A stretch of 64,000 nt of DNA from Altererythrobacter xiamenensis (lineage in GTDB: Bacteria > Pseudomonadota > Alphaproteobacteria > Sphingomonadales > Sphingomonadaceae), in contig NZ_FXWG01000001.1 of assembly GCF_900177715.1 (NCBI RefSeq), forward strand, positions 248,001 to 312,000, in the 5' to 3' direction. A program made the translations under genes and the position numbers. This document shows positions 34,601-47,007 of the stretch, piece by piece (position 1 is the stretch's first letter; each line of letters opens with the position of its first letter). The notes beneath the pieces are model-generated. The model did no database searches. It was not told the origin of the DNA and saw only the letters and a program-made list of their open reading frames with translations.

Positions 34601-36175
34601 ATGTCCGACGGCGATTCCCAACCCATCCTCGTTCCCATTCTCGGCGACCAGCTGAGCCGTGACCTTGCCAGCCTGCGCGGGCGGACCAAGGACGACACCG
34701 TCATCCTGATGATGGAGGTCCGGGACGAGGCGACCTACGTCAAACACCACAAGCAGAAGATCACGCTGATCTTTTCCGCGATGCGCCATTTCGCTGCGGA
34801 GCTGGAGGATGCCGGCTGGACGGTCGACTACGTCAAGCTGACCGACGAGGATAACTCCGGCAGCTTCACCGGCGAGGTCGCCCGCGCGATCGAGCGGCAC
34901 GATCCGCGCGCGATCCACGTGGTCGATGCGGGCGAATGGCGCGTCCAGCAAGCCATCCTGGAATGGCCCGACAAGTTCGCCTGCGAGATCGAAGTTCTCG
35001 ATGACGATCGCTTCATCTGCCCGCTCTCGGAGTTCCGCGAGTGGGCGGAGGATCGCGATCACCTGACGATGGAGCACTTCTATCGCCAGATGCGCCGCAA
35101 GACCGGCCTGCTGATGACGCAGGATGGCAAGCCGACCGGCGGCGACTGGAACTACGACAAGCAGAACCGGGAAAGTCCGGATGATGAGATGGATCCGCCG
35201 GAGCGCCCGACCTTCGAACCCGACGCAATCACGCAGGAATGCATCGAGCTGGTCGAAGAGACATTCGGCGACCATTTCGGCAGCCTTGAAGGTTTCGGCT
35301 GGCCGGTGACCAGCGACCAGGCCGAGAAAGCCGCCGATGCGTTTTTCGCAGAGCGGATCGAGAAGTTCGGACCCTATCAGGACGCGATGGTCCACGGGCA
35401 GGATGACCTTTATCACTCGATGCTGTCGACGAGTATCAACCTCGGCCTGCTCGACCCGCTGGAGCTATGTCAGCGCGCACAGAAGGCCTACGAGGGCGGC
35501 AAGGCTCCGCTCAATTCCGTCGAAGGCTTCATCCGCCAGATCATTGGCTGGCGCGAATATGTCCGCGGTTTCTACTGGTATTTCATGCCCGATCTCGAAA
35601 GCCGCAACGCGCTGAATGCGCAGCGCGGTCTTCCGGAGTTCTACTGGACGGGCGAAACCGACATGCGCTGCCTTGCCGATTGCATTCGCTCGACGCGCGA
35701 AAACGCTCACGCCCACCATATCCAGCGGCTCATGGTGCTCGGCAATTTCGCGCTGCTGGCAGGGATCAATCCGCGCGAGGTGCAGGACTGGTATCTGGTG
35801 GTCTACGCAGACGCCTATGAATGGGTCGAACTGCCCAATGTCAGCGCGATGATCCTCTATGCCGACGGTGGTAAGCTCGCGACCAAGCCCTATGCAGCTT
35901 CCGGCAATTACATCAACAAGATGTCGGACTACTGCAAGGAGTGCCGCTATTCGGTTTCGAAGAAGACGGGCGAGGATGCCTGCCCGTTCAACCCGCTCTA
36001 CTGGCATTTCATGGATCGGCATCGCGACAGGCTGGAAAGCAACCACCGCATCGGCCGCATCTATTCGACCTGGGACCGGATGGACGAGGCGAAGCGCCAG
36101 GATTACCTCGACAGCGCAGAGAAATTACTCGACTCGCTCAAGCCTGCCAGCCAAGACTGGGCTCGCAATAAATAA
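34601..36175 (+). CDS. Iron-sulfur cryptochrome/photolyase (PhrB-type)
   Basis: A 524-residue flavoprotein of the FeS-BCP class, which repairs (6-4) photoproducts in characterised members such as Agrobacterium PhrB. The four cysteines for the 4Fe-4S cluster are C361 (LADCIRST), C445 and C448 (YCKEC) and C461 (DACPF). The last three have the same spacing as in PhrB. N-terminal VPILGDQLSRD and the FAD-domain segments ENAHAHHIQRLMV and QDWYLVVYADAYEWVE support the family. The organism appears equipped for light exposure. Confidence 0.93.
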   Translation: MSDGDSQPILVPILGDQLSRDLASLRGRTKDDTVILMMEVRDEATYVKHHKQKITLIFSAMRHFAAELEDAGWTVDYVKLTDEDNSGSFTGEVARAIERHDPRAIHVVDAGEWRVQQAILEWPDKFACEIEVLDDDRFICPLSEFREWAEDRDHLTMEHFYRQMRRKTGLLMTQDGKPTGGDWNYDKQNRESPDDEMDPPERPTFEPDAITQECIELVEETFGDHFGSLEGFGWPVTSDQAEKAADAFFAERIEKFGPYQDAMVHGQDDLYHSMLSTSINLGLLDPLELCQRAQKAYEGGKAPLNSVEGFIRQIIGWREYVRGFYWYFMPDLESRNALNAQRGLPEFYWTGETDMRCLADCIRSTRENAHAHHIQRLMVLGNFALLAGINPREVQDWYLVVYADAYEWVELPNVSAMILYADGGKLATKPYAASGNYINKMSDYCKECRYSVSKKTGEDACPFNPLYWHFMDRHRDRLESNHRIGRIYSTWDRMDEAKRQDYLDSAEKLLDSLKPASQDWARNK

Positions 36176-36190
36176 ACGGGGAGAGAGCCA

Positions 36191-36826
36191 ATGCTGACCG
36201 TCCACCATCTGCGCCTGTCGCAATCCGAGCGTATCGTCTGGCTCTGTGAAGAGATGGGCATTGATTACGAGGTCAAGCTCTACAATCGCCGCGAGGATAA
36301 CAACCTCGCTCCCGACGAATACAAGGCGCTCCACCCGATGGGCATAGCGCCGGTCATTACCGATGGCGACTTCGTGCTGGGTGAAAGCGGCGCGATCATC
36401 GACTGGATCATCGCGCAATATGGCGATCGCGGTCTCGTTCCTTCAAAGGATCATGCCGACTTCGCCGACCACCTCTTCTTCTACCACTGGGCCAATGCGA
36501 CCTTCATGACCAATGGCATGATGGCGCTCGTGGCAAGCCGCATGGTCGATGGCGGCGAGATCCCTCCCTTCGTCGCCGACCGCATGGCGAAAAGCTGGCA
36601 GATCATCGAGACGCGGCTGGGCGAGGCCGACTATTTCGGAGGTTCGCAGCTGACCACCGCCGACATCATGATGGGGTTCCAGTTGACGACCAGCCGCGCG
36701 ATGAGCGGGATGGGAATCGATGGGATGCCCAACCTCCAGGCCTATCTCAAGCGCATCGGCGAGCGTGAGGCCTATCAGCGCGCCATGGCCAAGGCTGAAC
36801 CGGGAATGCCGCCCAAGCTCGACTGA
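36191..36826 (+). CDS. Glutathione S-transferase family protein
   Basis: A 211-residue two-domain GST. The thioredoxin-like N-terminus reads LTVHHLRLSQSERIVW and contains HPMGIAPVI and GESGAIIDWII (glutathione gamma-glutamyl contact). The helical C-terminal domain contains LTTADIMMGFQL. No cysteine is seen at the usual active-site position, and a serine in RLSQSERI is the likelier catalytic residue. The substrate is unknown. It starts 15 nt after the photolyase gene and is probably co-transcribed with it. Confidence 0.9.
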   Translation: MLTVHHLRLSQSERIVWLCEEMGIDYEVKLYNRREDNNLAPDEYKALHPMGIAPVITDGDFVLGESGAIIDWIIAQYGDRGLVPSKDHADFADHLFFYHWANATFMTNGMMALVASRMVDGGEIPPFVADRMAKSWQIIETRLGEADYFGGSQLTTADIMMGFQLTTSRAMSGMGIDGMPNLQAYLKRIGEREAYQRAMAKAEPGMPPKLD

Positions 36827-36975
36827 ACTGCGCCCGAAAACGGATGAATCGGGCGATTCTTTGCCCTTTCTGGTAAGCGATTCCCCGTATTTCCCGCCTC
36901 CGTTACCTAACCTCTTGCAACGGTTCGCCGCATTAAGCGCTCTAACCGCCCCCCCATGGGCTTGCGCAGCGTGAA

Positions 36976-37062
36976 TTGTTCATGTGTTAGACAGGAGCAC
37001 CTGAACAACCGCACCTTCACTGACGTAGGCACACGTCAATTATGCCGCACAGCATTGAACAA
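36976..37062 (+). promoter_or_regulatory. Palindrome-rich leader of the OmpA-family gene
   Basis: The 336-bp gap 36827-37162 holds no gene. Within it are TTGTTCA (36976-36982) and its complement TGAACAA (37002-37008), a perfect TGACGT-N6-ACGTCA dyad (37021-37038), and another TTGAACAA (37055-37062). These are operator-like elements about 100-190 bp before the OmpA-family start. The rest of the gap shows a CT-rich stretch but nothing else I can name. Confidence 0.45.
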
Positions 37063-37162
37063 TTTTTGGGGGTTCTGTCAGCCGGAAACGCCTTCGGAAG
37101 GGGTGGTTCCATTAATACCGCGAGGTAGCGCGCCCGGCTGAATGGTTTGAAGGAGTAACGTA

Positions 37163-38065
37163 ATGAGTATCGTATCGAAGAAACCGATCGCGATCTGTCT
37201 GCTTGCAGGGCTGGCCATGCCGGCGACTGCAAATCTTGCAGCGCAGGAAATGCAGCCGGAAGCGACCGAAGCCAACATCACCGTGCAGGGTCAGGTCCCG
37301 GCCGACCTCAGCGGCTATCCCGAAGGTCCCGAGATCGAAGGATTCATCTCGGCCCGCAACGGCAATGGCATGCAGGTAACCCGCGCCGACGGAAGCAACG
37401 CCGTCGTCGCCATCAGCGCCGGCACCGAAATCAAGTCGAGCGGCGGCTTCCTCGGTCTCGGTCGCAATACGCTGACCGCGGACTCGCTGCTCAATGGTCT
37501 GCCCGTGACCGTCGAGACCGTCCAGTGGGCCGGTAACCTCGTCGCCACGCAGGTCGATCTGAAGAGCAAGGATCTCAAGACCGCTGCGATGATCCGCAAC
37601 GGCACAGAGCAGCGCTTTGGCGCCAACGAAGCTGCGATCAACCAGAACGCAGCGGCGACCGAAGCTCTGCGCGGCCGCATGGGTGACATCGACAAGTACA
37701 ACATCAAGGGCACCACCAACGTCTATTTCGACACCGGCAAATGGGCTCTCAAGCCCGGCGCGATGGATGAACTCTGCCGCGCTGCTGCCGAAGCGGACTC
37801 GATGGAAAATGCTCTCCTGCTCGTCGTCGGATACACCGACAACGTGGGTGATGAAGACTACAACCAGGTGCTGAGCGAACGCCGCGCTGGCCGCGTCGTC
37901 AACACGCTGCAGCAGAAGTGCGGCTGGAAGCCCTGGCGCATGCTCACCCCGACCGGCATGGCCGAATCGGACCCGCTGGCGGACAACACGACCGAAGAGG
38001 GCCGTCGCCAGAACCGCCGTGTTTCGGTGAACATCCTCGTCAGCAAGGCCGTCGACGAAGGCTAA
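37163..38065 (+). CDS. OmpA family protein
   Basis: A 300-residue exported protein. After a signal peptide (about 1-28) comes a beta-rich N-terminal domain (about 38-140) resembling the DUF5666 OB-like fold (VQGQVPADLSGYPEG, VVAISAGTEIKSSGG). The C-terminal OmpA peptidoglycan-binding domain (about 185-295) has the NVYFDTGKWALKPGA, VVGYTDNVGDE and NRRVSV landmarks. It probably links the envelope to peptidoglycan. Start ATG 37163 has a GGAG site (AAGGAGTAACGTA). A strong terminator follows. Confidence 0.9.
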   Translation: MSIVSKKPIAICLLAGLAMPATANLAAQEMQPEATEANITVQGQVPADLSGYPEGPEIEGFISARNGNGMQVTRADGSNAVVAISAGTEIKSSGGFLGLGRNTLTADSLLNGLPVTVETVQWAGNLVATQVDLKSKDLKTAAMIRNGTEQRFGANEAAINQNAAATEALRGRMGDIDKYNIKGTTNVYFDTGKWALKPGAMDELCRAAAEADSMENALLLVVGYTDNVGDEDYNQVLSERRAGRVVNTLQQKCGWKPWRMLTPTGMAESDPLADNTTEEGRRQNRRVSVNILVSKAVDEG

Positions 38066-38089
38066 GGCTTTTCGAAGCGTTGAGATTGG

Positions 38090-38118
38090 AAGGGGCGGGC
38101 CATGGGTCCGCCCCTTTT
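38090..38118 (+). terminator. Rho-independent terminator after the OmpA-family gene
   Basis: AAGGGGCGG pairs with CCGCCCCTT across a 9-nt loop and runs into a TTTT tract, 25 nt after the stop codon. Confidence 0.85.
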
Positions 38119-38182
38119 CATTTGCGTGTGATCAGGCGCTTGGCAGGACCGTTCGGACCGATCGCGCGCCGCACATAAACGG

Positions 38183-39220
38183 TTACTCGCCTCTTTCCCG
38201 CCGCAGCAATTCGGCCTTGATTTCGGGACCGTAGGCATACCCGCCCAGTGATCCGTCCGCCTGAACCACACGGTGGCAGGGGATCAGTACAGCGATGTTG
38301 TTCGCGCCATTCGCGCTGCCGACTGCGCGGCTCGCCTTGGGATTGCCCAGCATTGCAGCCTGCTCGCCATAGCTGCGGGTCTCTCCGGCGGGGATCGACC
38401 GCAGCGCCTCCCAGCAGCGTTGCTGGAACACAGTGCCTTTCACGTCGAGCGGGATATGCGAACTGTCGAGTGACGGATCTTCCACCGCTGCGACAACCTG
38501 TTCGAGCAGCGCTGCAAATTCGCCTCCGCCTTCGACCAGTTCGGCCTTTGGAAACCGCGCGCGAAGCTCCCGCTCACCTTCACCGAAGGACAAGCAACAC
38601 ACGCCCTTGCCGGTTGCAGCGACCAGCATCTCGCCAAGGCTCGTCGCGACGACGGACCAGCGGATCACCCTGCCCTCGCCGCCATTTTTCCAGTCGCTTG
38701 GCGTCATGCCCAATCGCTCCTTCGTATCATCGTAGAAGCGGCTCGGCGCTTCGTAGCCGGCATCGTAGATCGCATCGGTCACGCGCCCTGCCTTGCCGAG
38801 GGCGTCCCTTGCGCGCTCCTCTCTCAGCGCGCGCGCGTAGGCGGCTGGCGAAAGCCCGGTCGCGCGTTTGAACACGCGCTGGAAGTGCGTCGGCGAATAG
38901 CCGGTGATCGCCGCCAACTCGTCGAGCGTCGGCCGTCCGTGCGCCTGCTTGATCTCCTCAATCGCGGCAAGCACCGCCGCCTCGTCACGTCCCACATCGT
39001 CTGGCAGGCAGCGCTTGCAGGCCCGCAATCCCGCAGCGCGCGCCTCGGCACCGTTGGCGAAGAAGCGGACGTTCTCCTTGGAAGGATGGCGCGCCGCACA
39101 GCTGGGACGGCAATAGATGCCCGTGGTCAGCACGCCCGTAACGAAACGCCCGTCAAAACTGCGGTCGCGGCGCTTGACGGCGGCCCAGGCCGTATCGGGA
39201 GAAATGGTCTGCTCAGTCAT
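38183..39220 (-). CDS. ada: Bifunctional methyl-phosphotriester / O6-methylguanine-DNA methyltransferase Ada
   Basis: A 345-residue adaptive-response protein. Its N-terminal zinc domain carries C37 (IYCRPSC), C41 and an ACKRC pair. The middle AraC-type HTH includes TGYSPTHFQRVFKRATG. The C-terminal O6-alkyl acceptor is C315 in IPCHRVV. Self-methylation of the N-terminal cysteine turns Ada into an activator of its own promoter. Divergent from the trypsin-like protease gene over about 79 bp, with no other alkylation-repair gene adjacent. Confidence 0.95.
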   Translation of the reverse strand: MTEQTISPDTAWAAVKRRDRSFDGRFVTGVLTTGIYCRPSCAARHPSKENVRFFANGAEARAAGLRACKRCLPDDVGRDEAAVLAAIEEIKQAHGRPTLDELAAITGYSPTHFQRVFKRATGLSPAAYARALREERARDALGKAGRVTDAIYDAGYEAPSRFYDDTKERLGMTPSDWKNGGEGRVIRWSVVATSLGEMLVAATGKGVCCLSFGEGERELRARFPKAELVEGGGEFAALLEQVVAAVEDPSLDSSHIPLDVKGTVFQQRCWEALRSIPAGETRSYGEQAAMLGNPKASRAVGSANGANNIAVLIPCHRVVQADGSLGGYAYGPEIKAELLRRERGE

Positions 39221-39299
39221 ACCGCCGAATTAGGTTAATCCTCCATTCGCTGCATCCCGAAGCTTGCGATCAAAACATATGGTGGTCAAATACGCGCCC

Positions 39300-40883
39300 A
39301 TGGATCGTATCATTCTCGCACTTGCGGCCCTCTTCGCGCTCGTCCTGCCGACATTTGCACAGGCTGACCCGGCGGACGTCGATGCAGCAGCGCGCGGCGT
39401 GGTGCGCGTCGTCCTGATCGGTACCGACGGAGAGGAAGTCTTCCCGATCAGCCATGGCAGCGGCTTTGCCGTCACCCCGCAAAAGATCGTCACCAATGCG
39501 CATGTCATCCGCGAGGCATTGCAAGACGATACCCTGCGAATCGGCATCGTCCCTTCCGAAGGGGAGGAGGCCGCCTATGGCCGTGCAATCGCGGTCAGTC
39601 CGCGCAACGATCTGGCGCTGGTCGAGATTACCGAAGGCAGCCTGCGCCTGCCACCGCTGACCATAGCTGGCACGATCGCGGGCGACATGGGCGAAGTTAC
39701 ATCGGTCGGCTATCCGATGAATGTCGATCGCGCACAGGGCCTCAATATCGGTGACATCTTTCGCGCCCAACCGCCTGTAAAGAGCCGCGGCTTCCTCTCT
39801 GGCGCACGGCCGAGCAGGGAGTTCGACACGATCCTCCACACCGCTCCAATCGCGCGTGGGAATTCGGGCGGTCCTTTGCTCGATGGCTGCGGCCGCGTGC
39901 TGGGCGTCAACAGCTTCGGCGCGGATTCGGAGGGGTCGGACGCAGAGTTCTACTTCGCCGTCTCGACCCGCGAATTGCTCCCCTTCCTGCGCGCCAACGA
40001 TATAGAGCCGCGCACCAATGCCCTGCCCTGCACCAGTATCGACGAGCTAAACGCGGCCGAACGCGCCCGCCTCGACCAGCAACGCGAGGATGCGCGCGAG
40101 CGGATGGCGCGGCGCGAGGCAGAGCTTCAGGCGAAACGCGATCGTGCCCAGCTCGAGGCGCAGCTTGCCGTTTTCAACGAGCGCGACAATCTGCTGGCGC
40201 TCGCACTGATACTGCTGGCCGTTGGGGTCGGCGGCAGTTACCTCGCCCTTCGCGAGTTCCAGAAGGATGGGGAGCGCAAGAGAGCCACGATCGCAGGAGC
40301 GATAGCCGTGATCGGCATCATTGGCGCGATCGTGATCTGGTCTTCGCGCCCCGGCTTGGACGAAATCGACGAACGCGTCGCACAAGCGATGGACGGTGAC
40401 GATGATCCCGACAATCCCGACATTGGCCAATCAAGCGAAGGCACGCTGTTGTGCACCATTGTGCCTGAACGCAGCCGCATTACCGGCGCGCGCACCGACG
40501 ACGTCGAGTTCGACTGGGGCGCCGATGGCTGTGTCAACGGCCGCACCCAGTATGGCTTCGCCAATGGGGAATACACCCGTGTGCTGGTGCCAAACGATGA
40601 AGACGCTGTAGCGGTGAACACCTACGATCCGGAGACGCGCACTTTCCGCACCGACCGCTACCTGCTTGGTCACTCTGCAATGGAAGCGGCCCGCGAGATC
40701 CGGAGTCAGTACACTCCGCCAAGTTGCGGCGTGACCGAGGCCGCCCGAACATTGGGCGAGCAGCAATCGGCAATCCTGTCGAACCTGCCGAGCAGCCCGA
40801 ACGAGAGGCTGGTTTACAACTGCGTGCCCCGTCCGGCAGGTGTAGGCGGATCGAGCACCAGCAGCGGCGGCGGTAGCGAGTAA
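39300..40883 (+). CDS. Membrane-anchored trypsin-like serine protease
   Basis: A 527-residue protein. A signal peptide (1-21) is followed by a trypsin-like domain with the triad His in VTNAHVI, Asp in RNDLALVE and Ser in RGNSGGPLL. Then come a charged coiled-coil stretch (about 245-290), two hydrophobic helices (about 296-315 and 328-347), and a C-terminal domain with paired cysteines (LLCTIVPERS, DGCVNG). Both soluble domains should face the periplasm. No PDZ domain is present, so it is not a standard DegP. Start ATG 39300 chosen because the signal follows at once. Confidence 0.82.
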   Translation: MDRIILALAALFALVLPTFAQADPADVDAAARGVVRVVLIGTDGEEVFPISHGSGFAVTPQKIVTNAHVIREALQDDTLRIGIVPSEGEEAAYGRAIAVSPRNDLALVEITEGSLRLPPLTIAGTIAGDMGEVTSVGYPMNVDRAQGLNIGDIFRAQPPVKSRGFLSGARPSREFDTILHTAPIARGNSGGPLLDGCGRVLGVNSFGADSEGSDAEFYFAVSTRELLPFLRANDIEPRTNALPCTSIDELNAAERARLDQQREDARERMARREAELQAKRDRAQLEAQLAVFNERDNLLALALILLAVGVGGSYLALREFQKDGERKRATIAGAIAVIGIIGAIVIWSSRPGLDEIDERVAQAMDGDDDPDNPDIGQSSEGTLLCTIVPERSRITGARTDDVEFDWGADGCVNGRTQYGFANGEYTRVLVPNDEDAVAVNTYDPETRTFRTDRYLLGHSAMEAAREIRSQYTPPSCGVTEAARTLGEQQSAILSNLPSSPNERLVYNCVPRPAGVGGSSTSSGGGSE

Positions 40884-40889
40884 CCGCGC

Positions 40890-41717
40890 CTAGGCGGCCA
40901 GAGCCTCGCCCGACAGCGTAATCCGGTGCATCTCGCGCCGATGGCCCTGATAGTCGTTCATCGCGTTGTGCCAGGTCGTGCGGTTGTCCCAGATGGCGAC
41001 CGTGCCCGGCTTCCACTGCAAGCGGCACTGGTTATCGGCCTTGAGCGCAGCATCCAGAAGTGTTTGCAGCAGCGGCAGGCTTTCCTCTCGCGTCTGCCCG
41101 ACGAAATGAATCGTGAAACCGCCGTTTACATAAAGCAGCTTGCGACCGGTCTGCGGGTGCCGGATGACGACCGGATGGATCGCGCCGGTCTTGAGGTCCT
41201 GACCGCGCAGGTTCTTCCCCATGTCGGTCTGCGCATAGAGCCCGTCGGCTTTATATACGTGGTCCGCCGTGTGGAAGGCCTCCAGACCTTCGATCTGCTC
41301 CTTGATGTCGTCCGGCAGCGCGTCGTAGGCAGCTCCCATATGGGCCCACAAGGTGTCGCCACCATGAGGCGGCAGCTCGCGCGCCACCAGCACCGAACCC
41401 ATCGCCGGTATCTGGTCATAGGAATGGTCGGTGTGCCATGCGCCGCCGATATTGGTCTGCTCGTCGGCCTCTTTCTTCACGACCGCAATTTCGTTGAACT
41501 CTTCCTGCAGCGGGAAATAGTTGTTCACGTCGATACCGCCCCAGCGTTTGCCGAAACGGATGTGATCTTCGGGCGAGAATTCCTGACCGCGGAATACGGC
41601 CACACCGTGTTCGTAGATCGCCTCCTTGATCGCAGCCATCTCTTCGTCGCTGCAATTCGCCAGTTGCACGCCTGAAATCTCGACCCCGCACTTTGGAGCC
41701 ATCGGTGTCAGTTTCAT
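40890..41717 (-). CDS. TauD/TfdA family Fe(II)/2-oxoglutarate dioxygenase
   Basis: A 275-residue non-heme dioxygenase. The facial triad is H95, D97 (WHTDHSY) and H250 (TTWHNAMNDY), with the 2-oxoglutarate-binding arginine a few residues later (RREMHR). The family covers taurine, alkylsulfate and aryloxyalkanoate oxygenases, so the substrate is open. The ATG at 41717 has a GGGGAGAG site and gives MKLTPMAPKCGVEI. Divergent from the atp operon across about 200 bp. Confidence 0.9.
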   Translation of the reverse strand: MKLTPMAPKCGVEISGVQLANCSDEEMAAIKEAIYEHGVAVFRGQEFSPEDHIRFGKRWGGIDVNNYFPLQEEFNEIAVVKKEADEQTNIGGAWHTDHSYDQIPAMGSVLVARELPPHGGDTLWAHMGAAYDALPDDIKEQIEGLEAFHTADHVYKADGLYAQTDMGKNLRGQDLKTGAIHPVVIRHPQTGRKLLYVNGGFTIHFVGQTREESLPLLQTLLDAALKADNQCRLQWKPGTVAIWDNRTTWHNAMNDYQGHRREMHRITLSGEALAA

Positions 41718-41920
41718 GGTCACTCTCCCCGCGCTTCTTGCGCTGTGTGACAACAATCTACGCTTTCATTTGGACGAGTCCATAGAATCCGTCCTTCCAA
41801 GGTTGCATCGCAGCATAGCCGGTGCTAGGCGCGCGCCAGCCTTGCGGGGGTGGTTTATCGCCTCTCGATCACACAAGGCGATGCATCGTTATTTTCCGGA
41901 TCCAAGAGGACCTCACGCGC

Positions 41921-42475
41921 GTGGATATTTCCGCCGGTATTCAGGCTAGCCTTGCAGGGCGTTATGCCTCCGCCTTGTTCGACCTCGCAGCCGAGGACGG
42001 CACCGTGACCGCTGTCGAATCGGACCTCGAGAAGCTCGAGGCCGCGCTCGCCGAATCGGCCGAGCTGCGGGGCGTCACGACCAATCCCGAGTTGAGCCGC
42101 GCCCAGCAGGGTGTCGCGATCGAAGGGGTTGCGGGCTATCTCGGCCTGTCGCAGCTGACGCAGAAGTTTCTCGCCGTGCTGGCGCAGAACCGCCGCCTCT
42201 CGGCCCTGCCCGACATGATCCGTGCTTTCCAGACGATCGCCGCTGCACAGCGCGGTGAAGTCACGGCAGAAGTGACCAGCGCCCACGCGCTCAGCGATGA
42301 TCAGCTCGCCACGTTGAAGGACAAGCTGACCGCGCGCGAAGGCCGCACCGTCAAGATCAAGCCGAGTGTCGACCCGGAGCTTCTGGGCGGTCTCGTCGTA
42401 ACTATTGGATCGCAGCGCATCGACGGCTCGATCCGCACCCGTTTGAACACCCTCGCGCAGGCAATGAAGGGCTGA
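41921..42475 (+). CDS. atpH: ATP synthase F1 subunit delta
   Basis: A 184-residue stator subunit connecting F1 to the peripheral stalk. [17 protein letters not shown] is the N-terminal signature, and the C-terminal [22 protein letters not shown] is typical. The GTG at 41921 has AAGAGGA about 10 nt upstream and begins at the normal family position; an in-frame ATG at 41822 would add a non-homologous stretch. First gene of the F1 operon. Confidence 0.94.
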   Translation: MDISAGIQASLAGRYASALFDLAAEDGTVTAVESDLEKLEAALAESAELRGVTTNPELSRAQQGVAIEGVAGYLGLSQLTQKFLAVLAQNRRLSALPDMIRAFQTIAAAQRGEVTAEVTSAHALSDDQLATLKDKLTAREGRTVKIKPSVDPELLGGLVVTIGSQRIDGSIRTRLNTLAQAMKG

Positions 42476-42509
42476 AGGCCCGTATGCCAAAGGCTCGATG
42501 AAAGGCTAA

Positions 42510-44042
<1,533 letters not shown>

Positions 44043-44071
44043 GCCCGAAGAGACACGAATAGGGAGCCGAC

Positions 44072-44944
44072 ATGGCTAGCCTCAAGGAACTCAAGGGCCG
44101 GATCAACTCGGTCAAGTCGACCCAGAAGATCACCAAGGCCAAGCAGATGGTCGCAGCCGCCAAGCTGCGCCGTGCGCAGGCGGCTGCCGAAGCGGCACGC
44201 CCGTACGCAGACCGGCTCGCTTCGGTCATGGCCTCGATCGCATCGAAAGTCGGCAAGAGCGATTCCGCGCCCAAGCTGCTCGCCGGGAACGGCAGCGATC
44301 AGCGTCACCTGCTGGTCGTCGTCAACACCGACAAGGGCCTGTGCGGCGGCCTCAACGCGAACATCGTGAAAGAGGCCAAGAAGCAGGCGCGCCAGCTGAT
44401 TGCCGATGGCAAGTCGGTCGAGTTCTATCTCGTCGGCAAGAAAGGCCGTGCGCCGATCAAGCGCGATTATGCCAACAGCATTGCCAAGCACTTCGACACC
44501 TCGGACGTTCGCACGCCCGGCTTCGAAGAGGCAGACGCGGTTGCGAACGAGCTGATCGAGATGTTCGAAGACGGCAAGTTCGACGTCGCGCATCTGGTCT
44601 ATCCGACCTTCCAGAGCGCGCTGGTCCAGGATCCGACCACGGTGCAGCTCATTCCGGTGCCTGCACCTGAAGAGGCCGCAAGCAGTGACGCCGTGGTAGA
44701 GTACGAGCCGGGCGAAGAGGAAATCCTCGAGGAACTGCTCCCCCGCTACGTCAAGACGCAGCTGTTCGGCGCGCTCCTCGAACGTGAAGCTTCCGAACAG
44801 GGCGCTTCGATGACCGCGATGGACAACGCGACGCGCAATGCGGGCGATCTCATCAACAAGCTCACGATCCAGTACAACCGCAGCCGCCAGGCCGCGATCA
44901 CGACCGAACTGATCGAAATCATCGCGGGCGCGGAGGCATTGTGA
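44072..44944 (+). CDS. atpG: ATP synthase F1 subunit gamma
   Basis: A 290-residue rotor shaft subunit. N-terminal [20 protein letters not shown] and C-terminal [22 protein letters not shown] form the antiparallel coiled coil that turns inside the alpha/beta ring. Its stop TGA overlaps the start ATG of a small lipoprotein gene by one base (TGATG), an unusual neighbour for atpG. Confidence 0.97.
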   Translation: MASLKELKGRINSVKSTQKITKAKQMVAAAKLRRAQAAAEAARPYADRLASVMASIASKVGKSDSAPKLLAGNGSDQRHLLVVVNTDKGLCGGLNANIVKEAKKQARQLIADGKSVEFYLVGKKGRAPIKRDYANSIAKHFDTSDVRTPGFEEADAVANELIEMFEDGKFDVAHLVYPTFQSALVQDPTTVQLIPVPAPEEAASSDAVVEYEPGEEEILEELLPRYVKTQLFGALLEREASEQGASMTAMDNATRNAGDLINKLTIQYNRSRQAAITTELIEIIAGAEAL

Positions 44945-45171
44945 TGCGCGCAGCGATGATCGCTCTCGGCCTGCTGACCCTCTCGGCCTGCAACGAGCCG
45001 ACCGATGGCGTCGACGAGAGCCAGGCGACGGAAATGGAGCAGCTTGCTCCTGTTGCAACGCCCGAAGAAATGCAGGCGGCCGACCAGCCCAATGCCAATG
45101 TCGAGCAAGCCCCCGATGCGCTCGACGCGAATATCCAGGCCGAAAAGTCGGCGAATTTGGAAAGCGAATGA
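44944..45171 (+). CDS. Small lipoprotein encoded inside the atp operon (first of two)
   Basis: A 75-residue protein. Signal [16 protein letters not shown] has a lipobox cysteine at C16; the mature part is acidic and low-complexity, without cysteine or hydrophobic segments. It overlaps the atpG stop by one base, and its own stop overlaps the next lipoprotein start as ATGA, so it should be translated with the ATP synthase genes. No function is recognised. It might sit in the inner or outer membrane. Confidence 0.75.
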   Translation: MRAAMIALGLLTLSACNEPTDGVDESQATEMEQLAPVATPEEMQAADQPNANVEQAPDALDANIQAEKSANLESE

Positions 45172-45518
45172 TGAAGAAGATCGCCCTCTCCCTCCTTCCG
45201 TTCACCGTGCTCATGGCAGCTTGCGGTGAAGAGCCCGCGCCCGAACCGGCACCGGCCGAAACGGTTGCGCCCGAACCGATCGAATCGCTCCCCGCGCCCG
45301 ATCAGGAGCTTTTCGCGACGCTTCATGCCGCTGCGTGTCCGGAAGCAAAGCCGGTTAACACCGCCGTTTGCCGTCGCGCTGGCATGGGCAGCGAAGACGT
45401 GATCTGCGAATACGGCCTCGGCGACGACGAGTATCTCCGCAACACGGCAACCCTTACCGCCGGTGACGGCGAGTGGGTTCTGACCGACACCGAAACCGTT
45501 TGCGCCGCTGGCGCCTAA
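45168..45518 (+). CDS. Lipoprotein encoded inside the atp operon (second of two)
   Basis: A 116-residue protein. Signal MMKKIALSLLPFTVLMAAC has the lipobox cysteine at C19. A Pro/Glu/Ala spacer (EEPAPEPAPAET) leads to a small domain with four cysteines (AACPEA, TAVCRR, DVICEY, ETVCAAG) that could form two disulfides. It lies 26 nt before atpD and overlaps the previous lipoprotein gene. No family is recognised. Either ATG at 45168 or 45171 could be used. Confidence 0.75.
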   Translation: MMKKIALSLLPFTVLMAACGEEPAPEPAPAETVAPEPIESLPAPDQELFATLHAAACPEAKPVNTAVCRRAGMGSEDVICEYGLGDDEYLRNTATLTAGDGEWVLTDTETVCAAGA

Positions 45519-45526
45519 TTTTCTGA

Positions 45527-47002
<1,476 letters not shown>

Positions 47003-47007
47003 TCGAC

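Noticed and set aside
44944-45518. Remnants of broken atp genes between atpG and atpD
   Set aside because: Both frames have intact lipoprotein signals and tight coupling, and atpG and atpD are complete.
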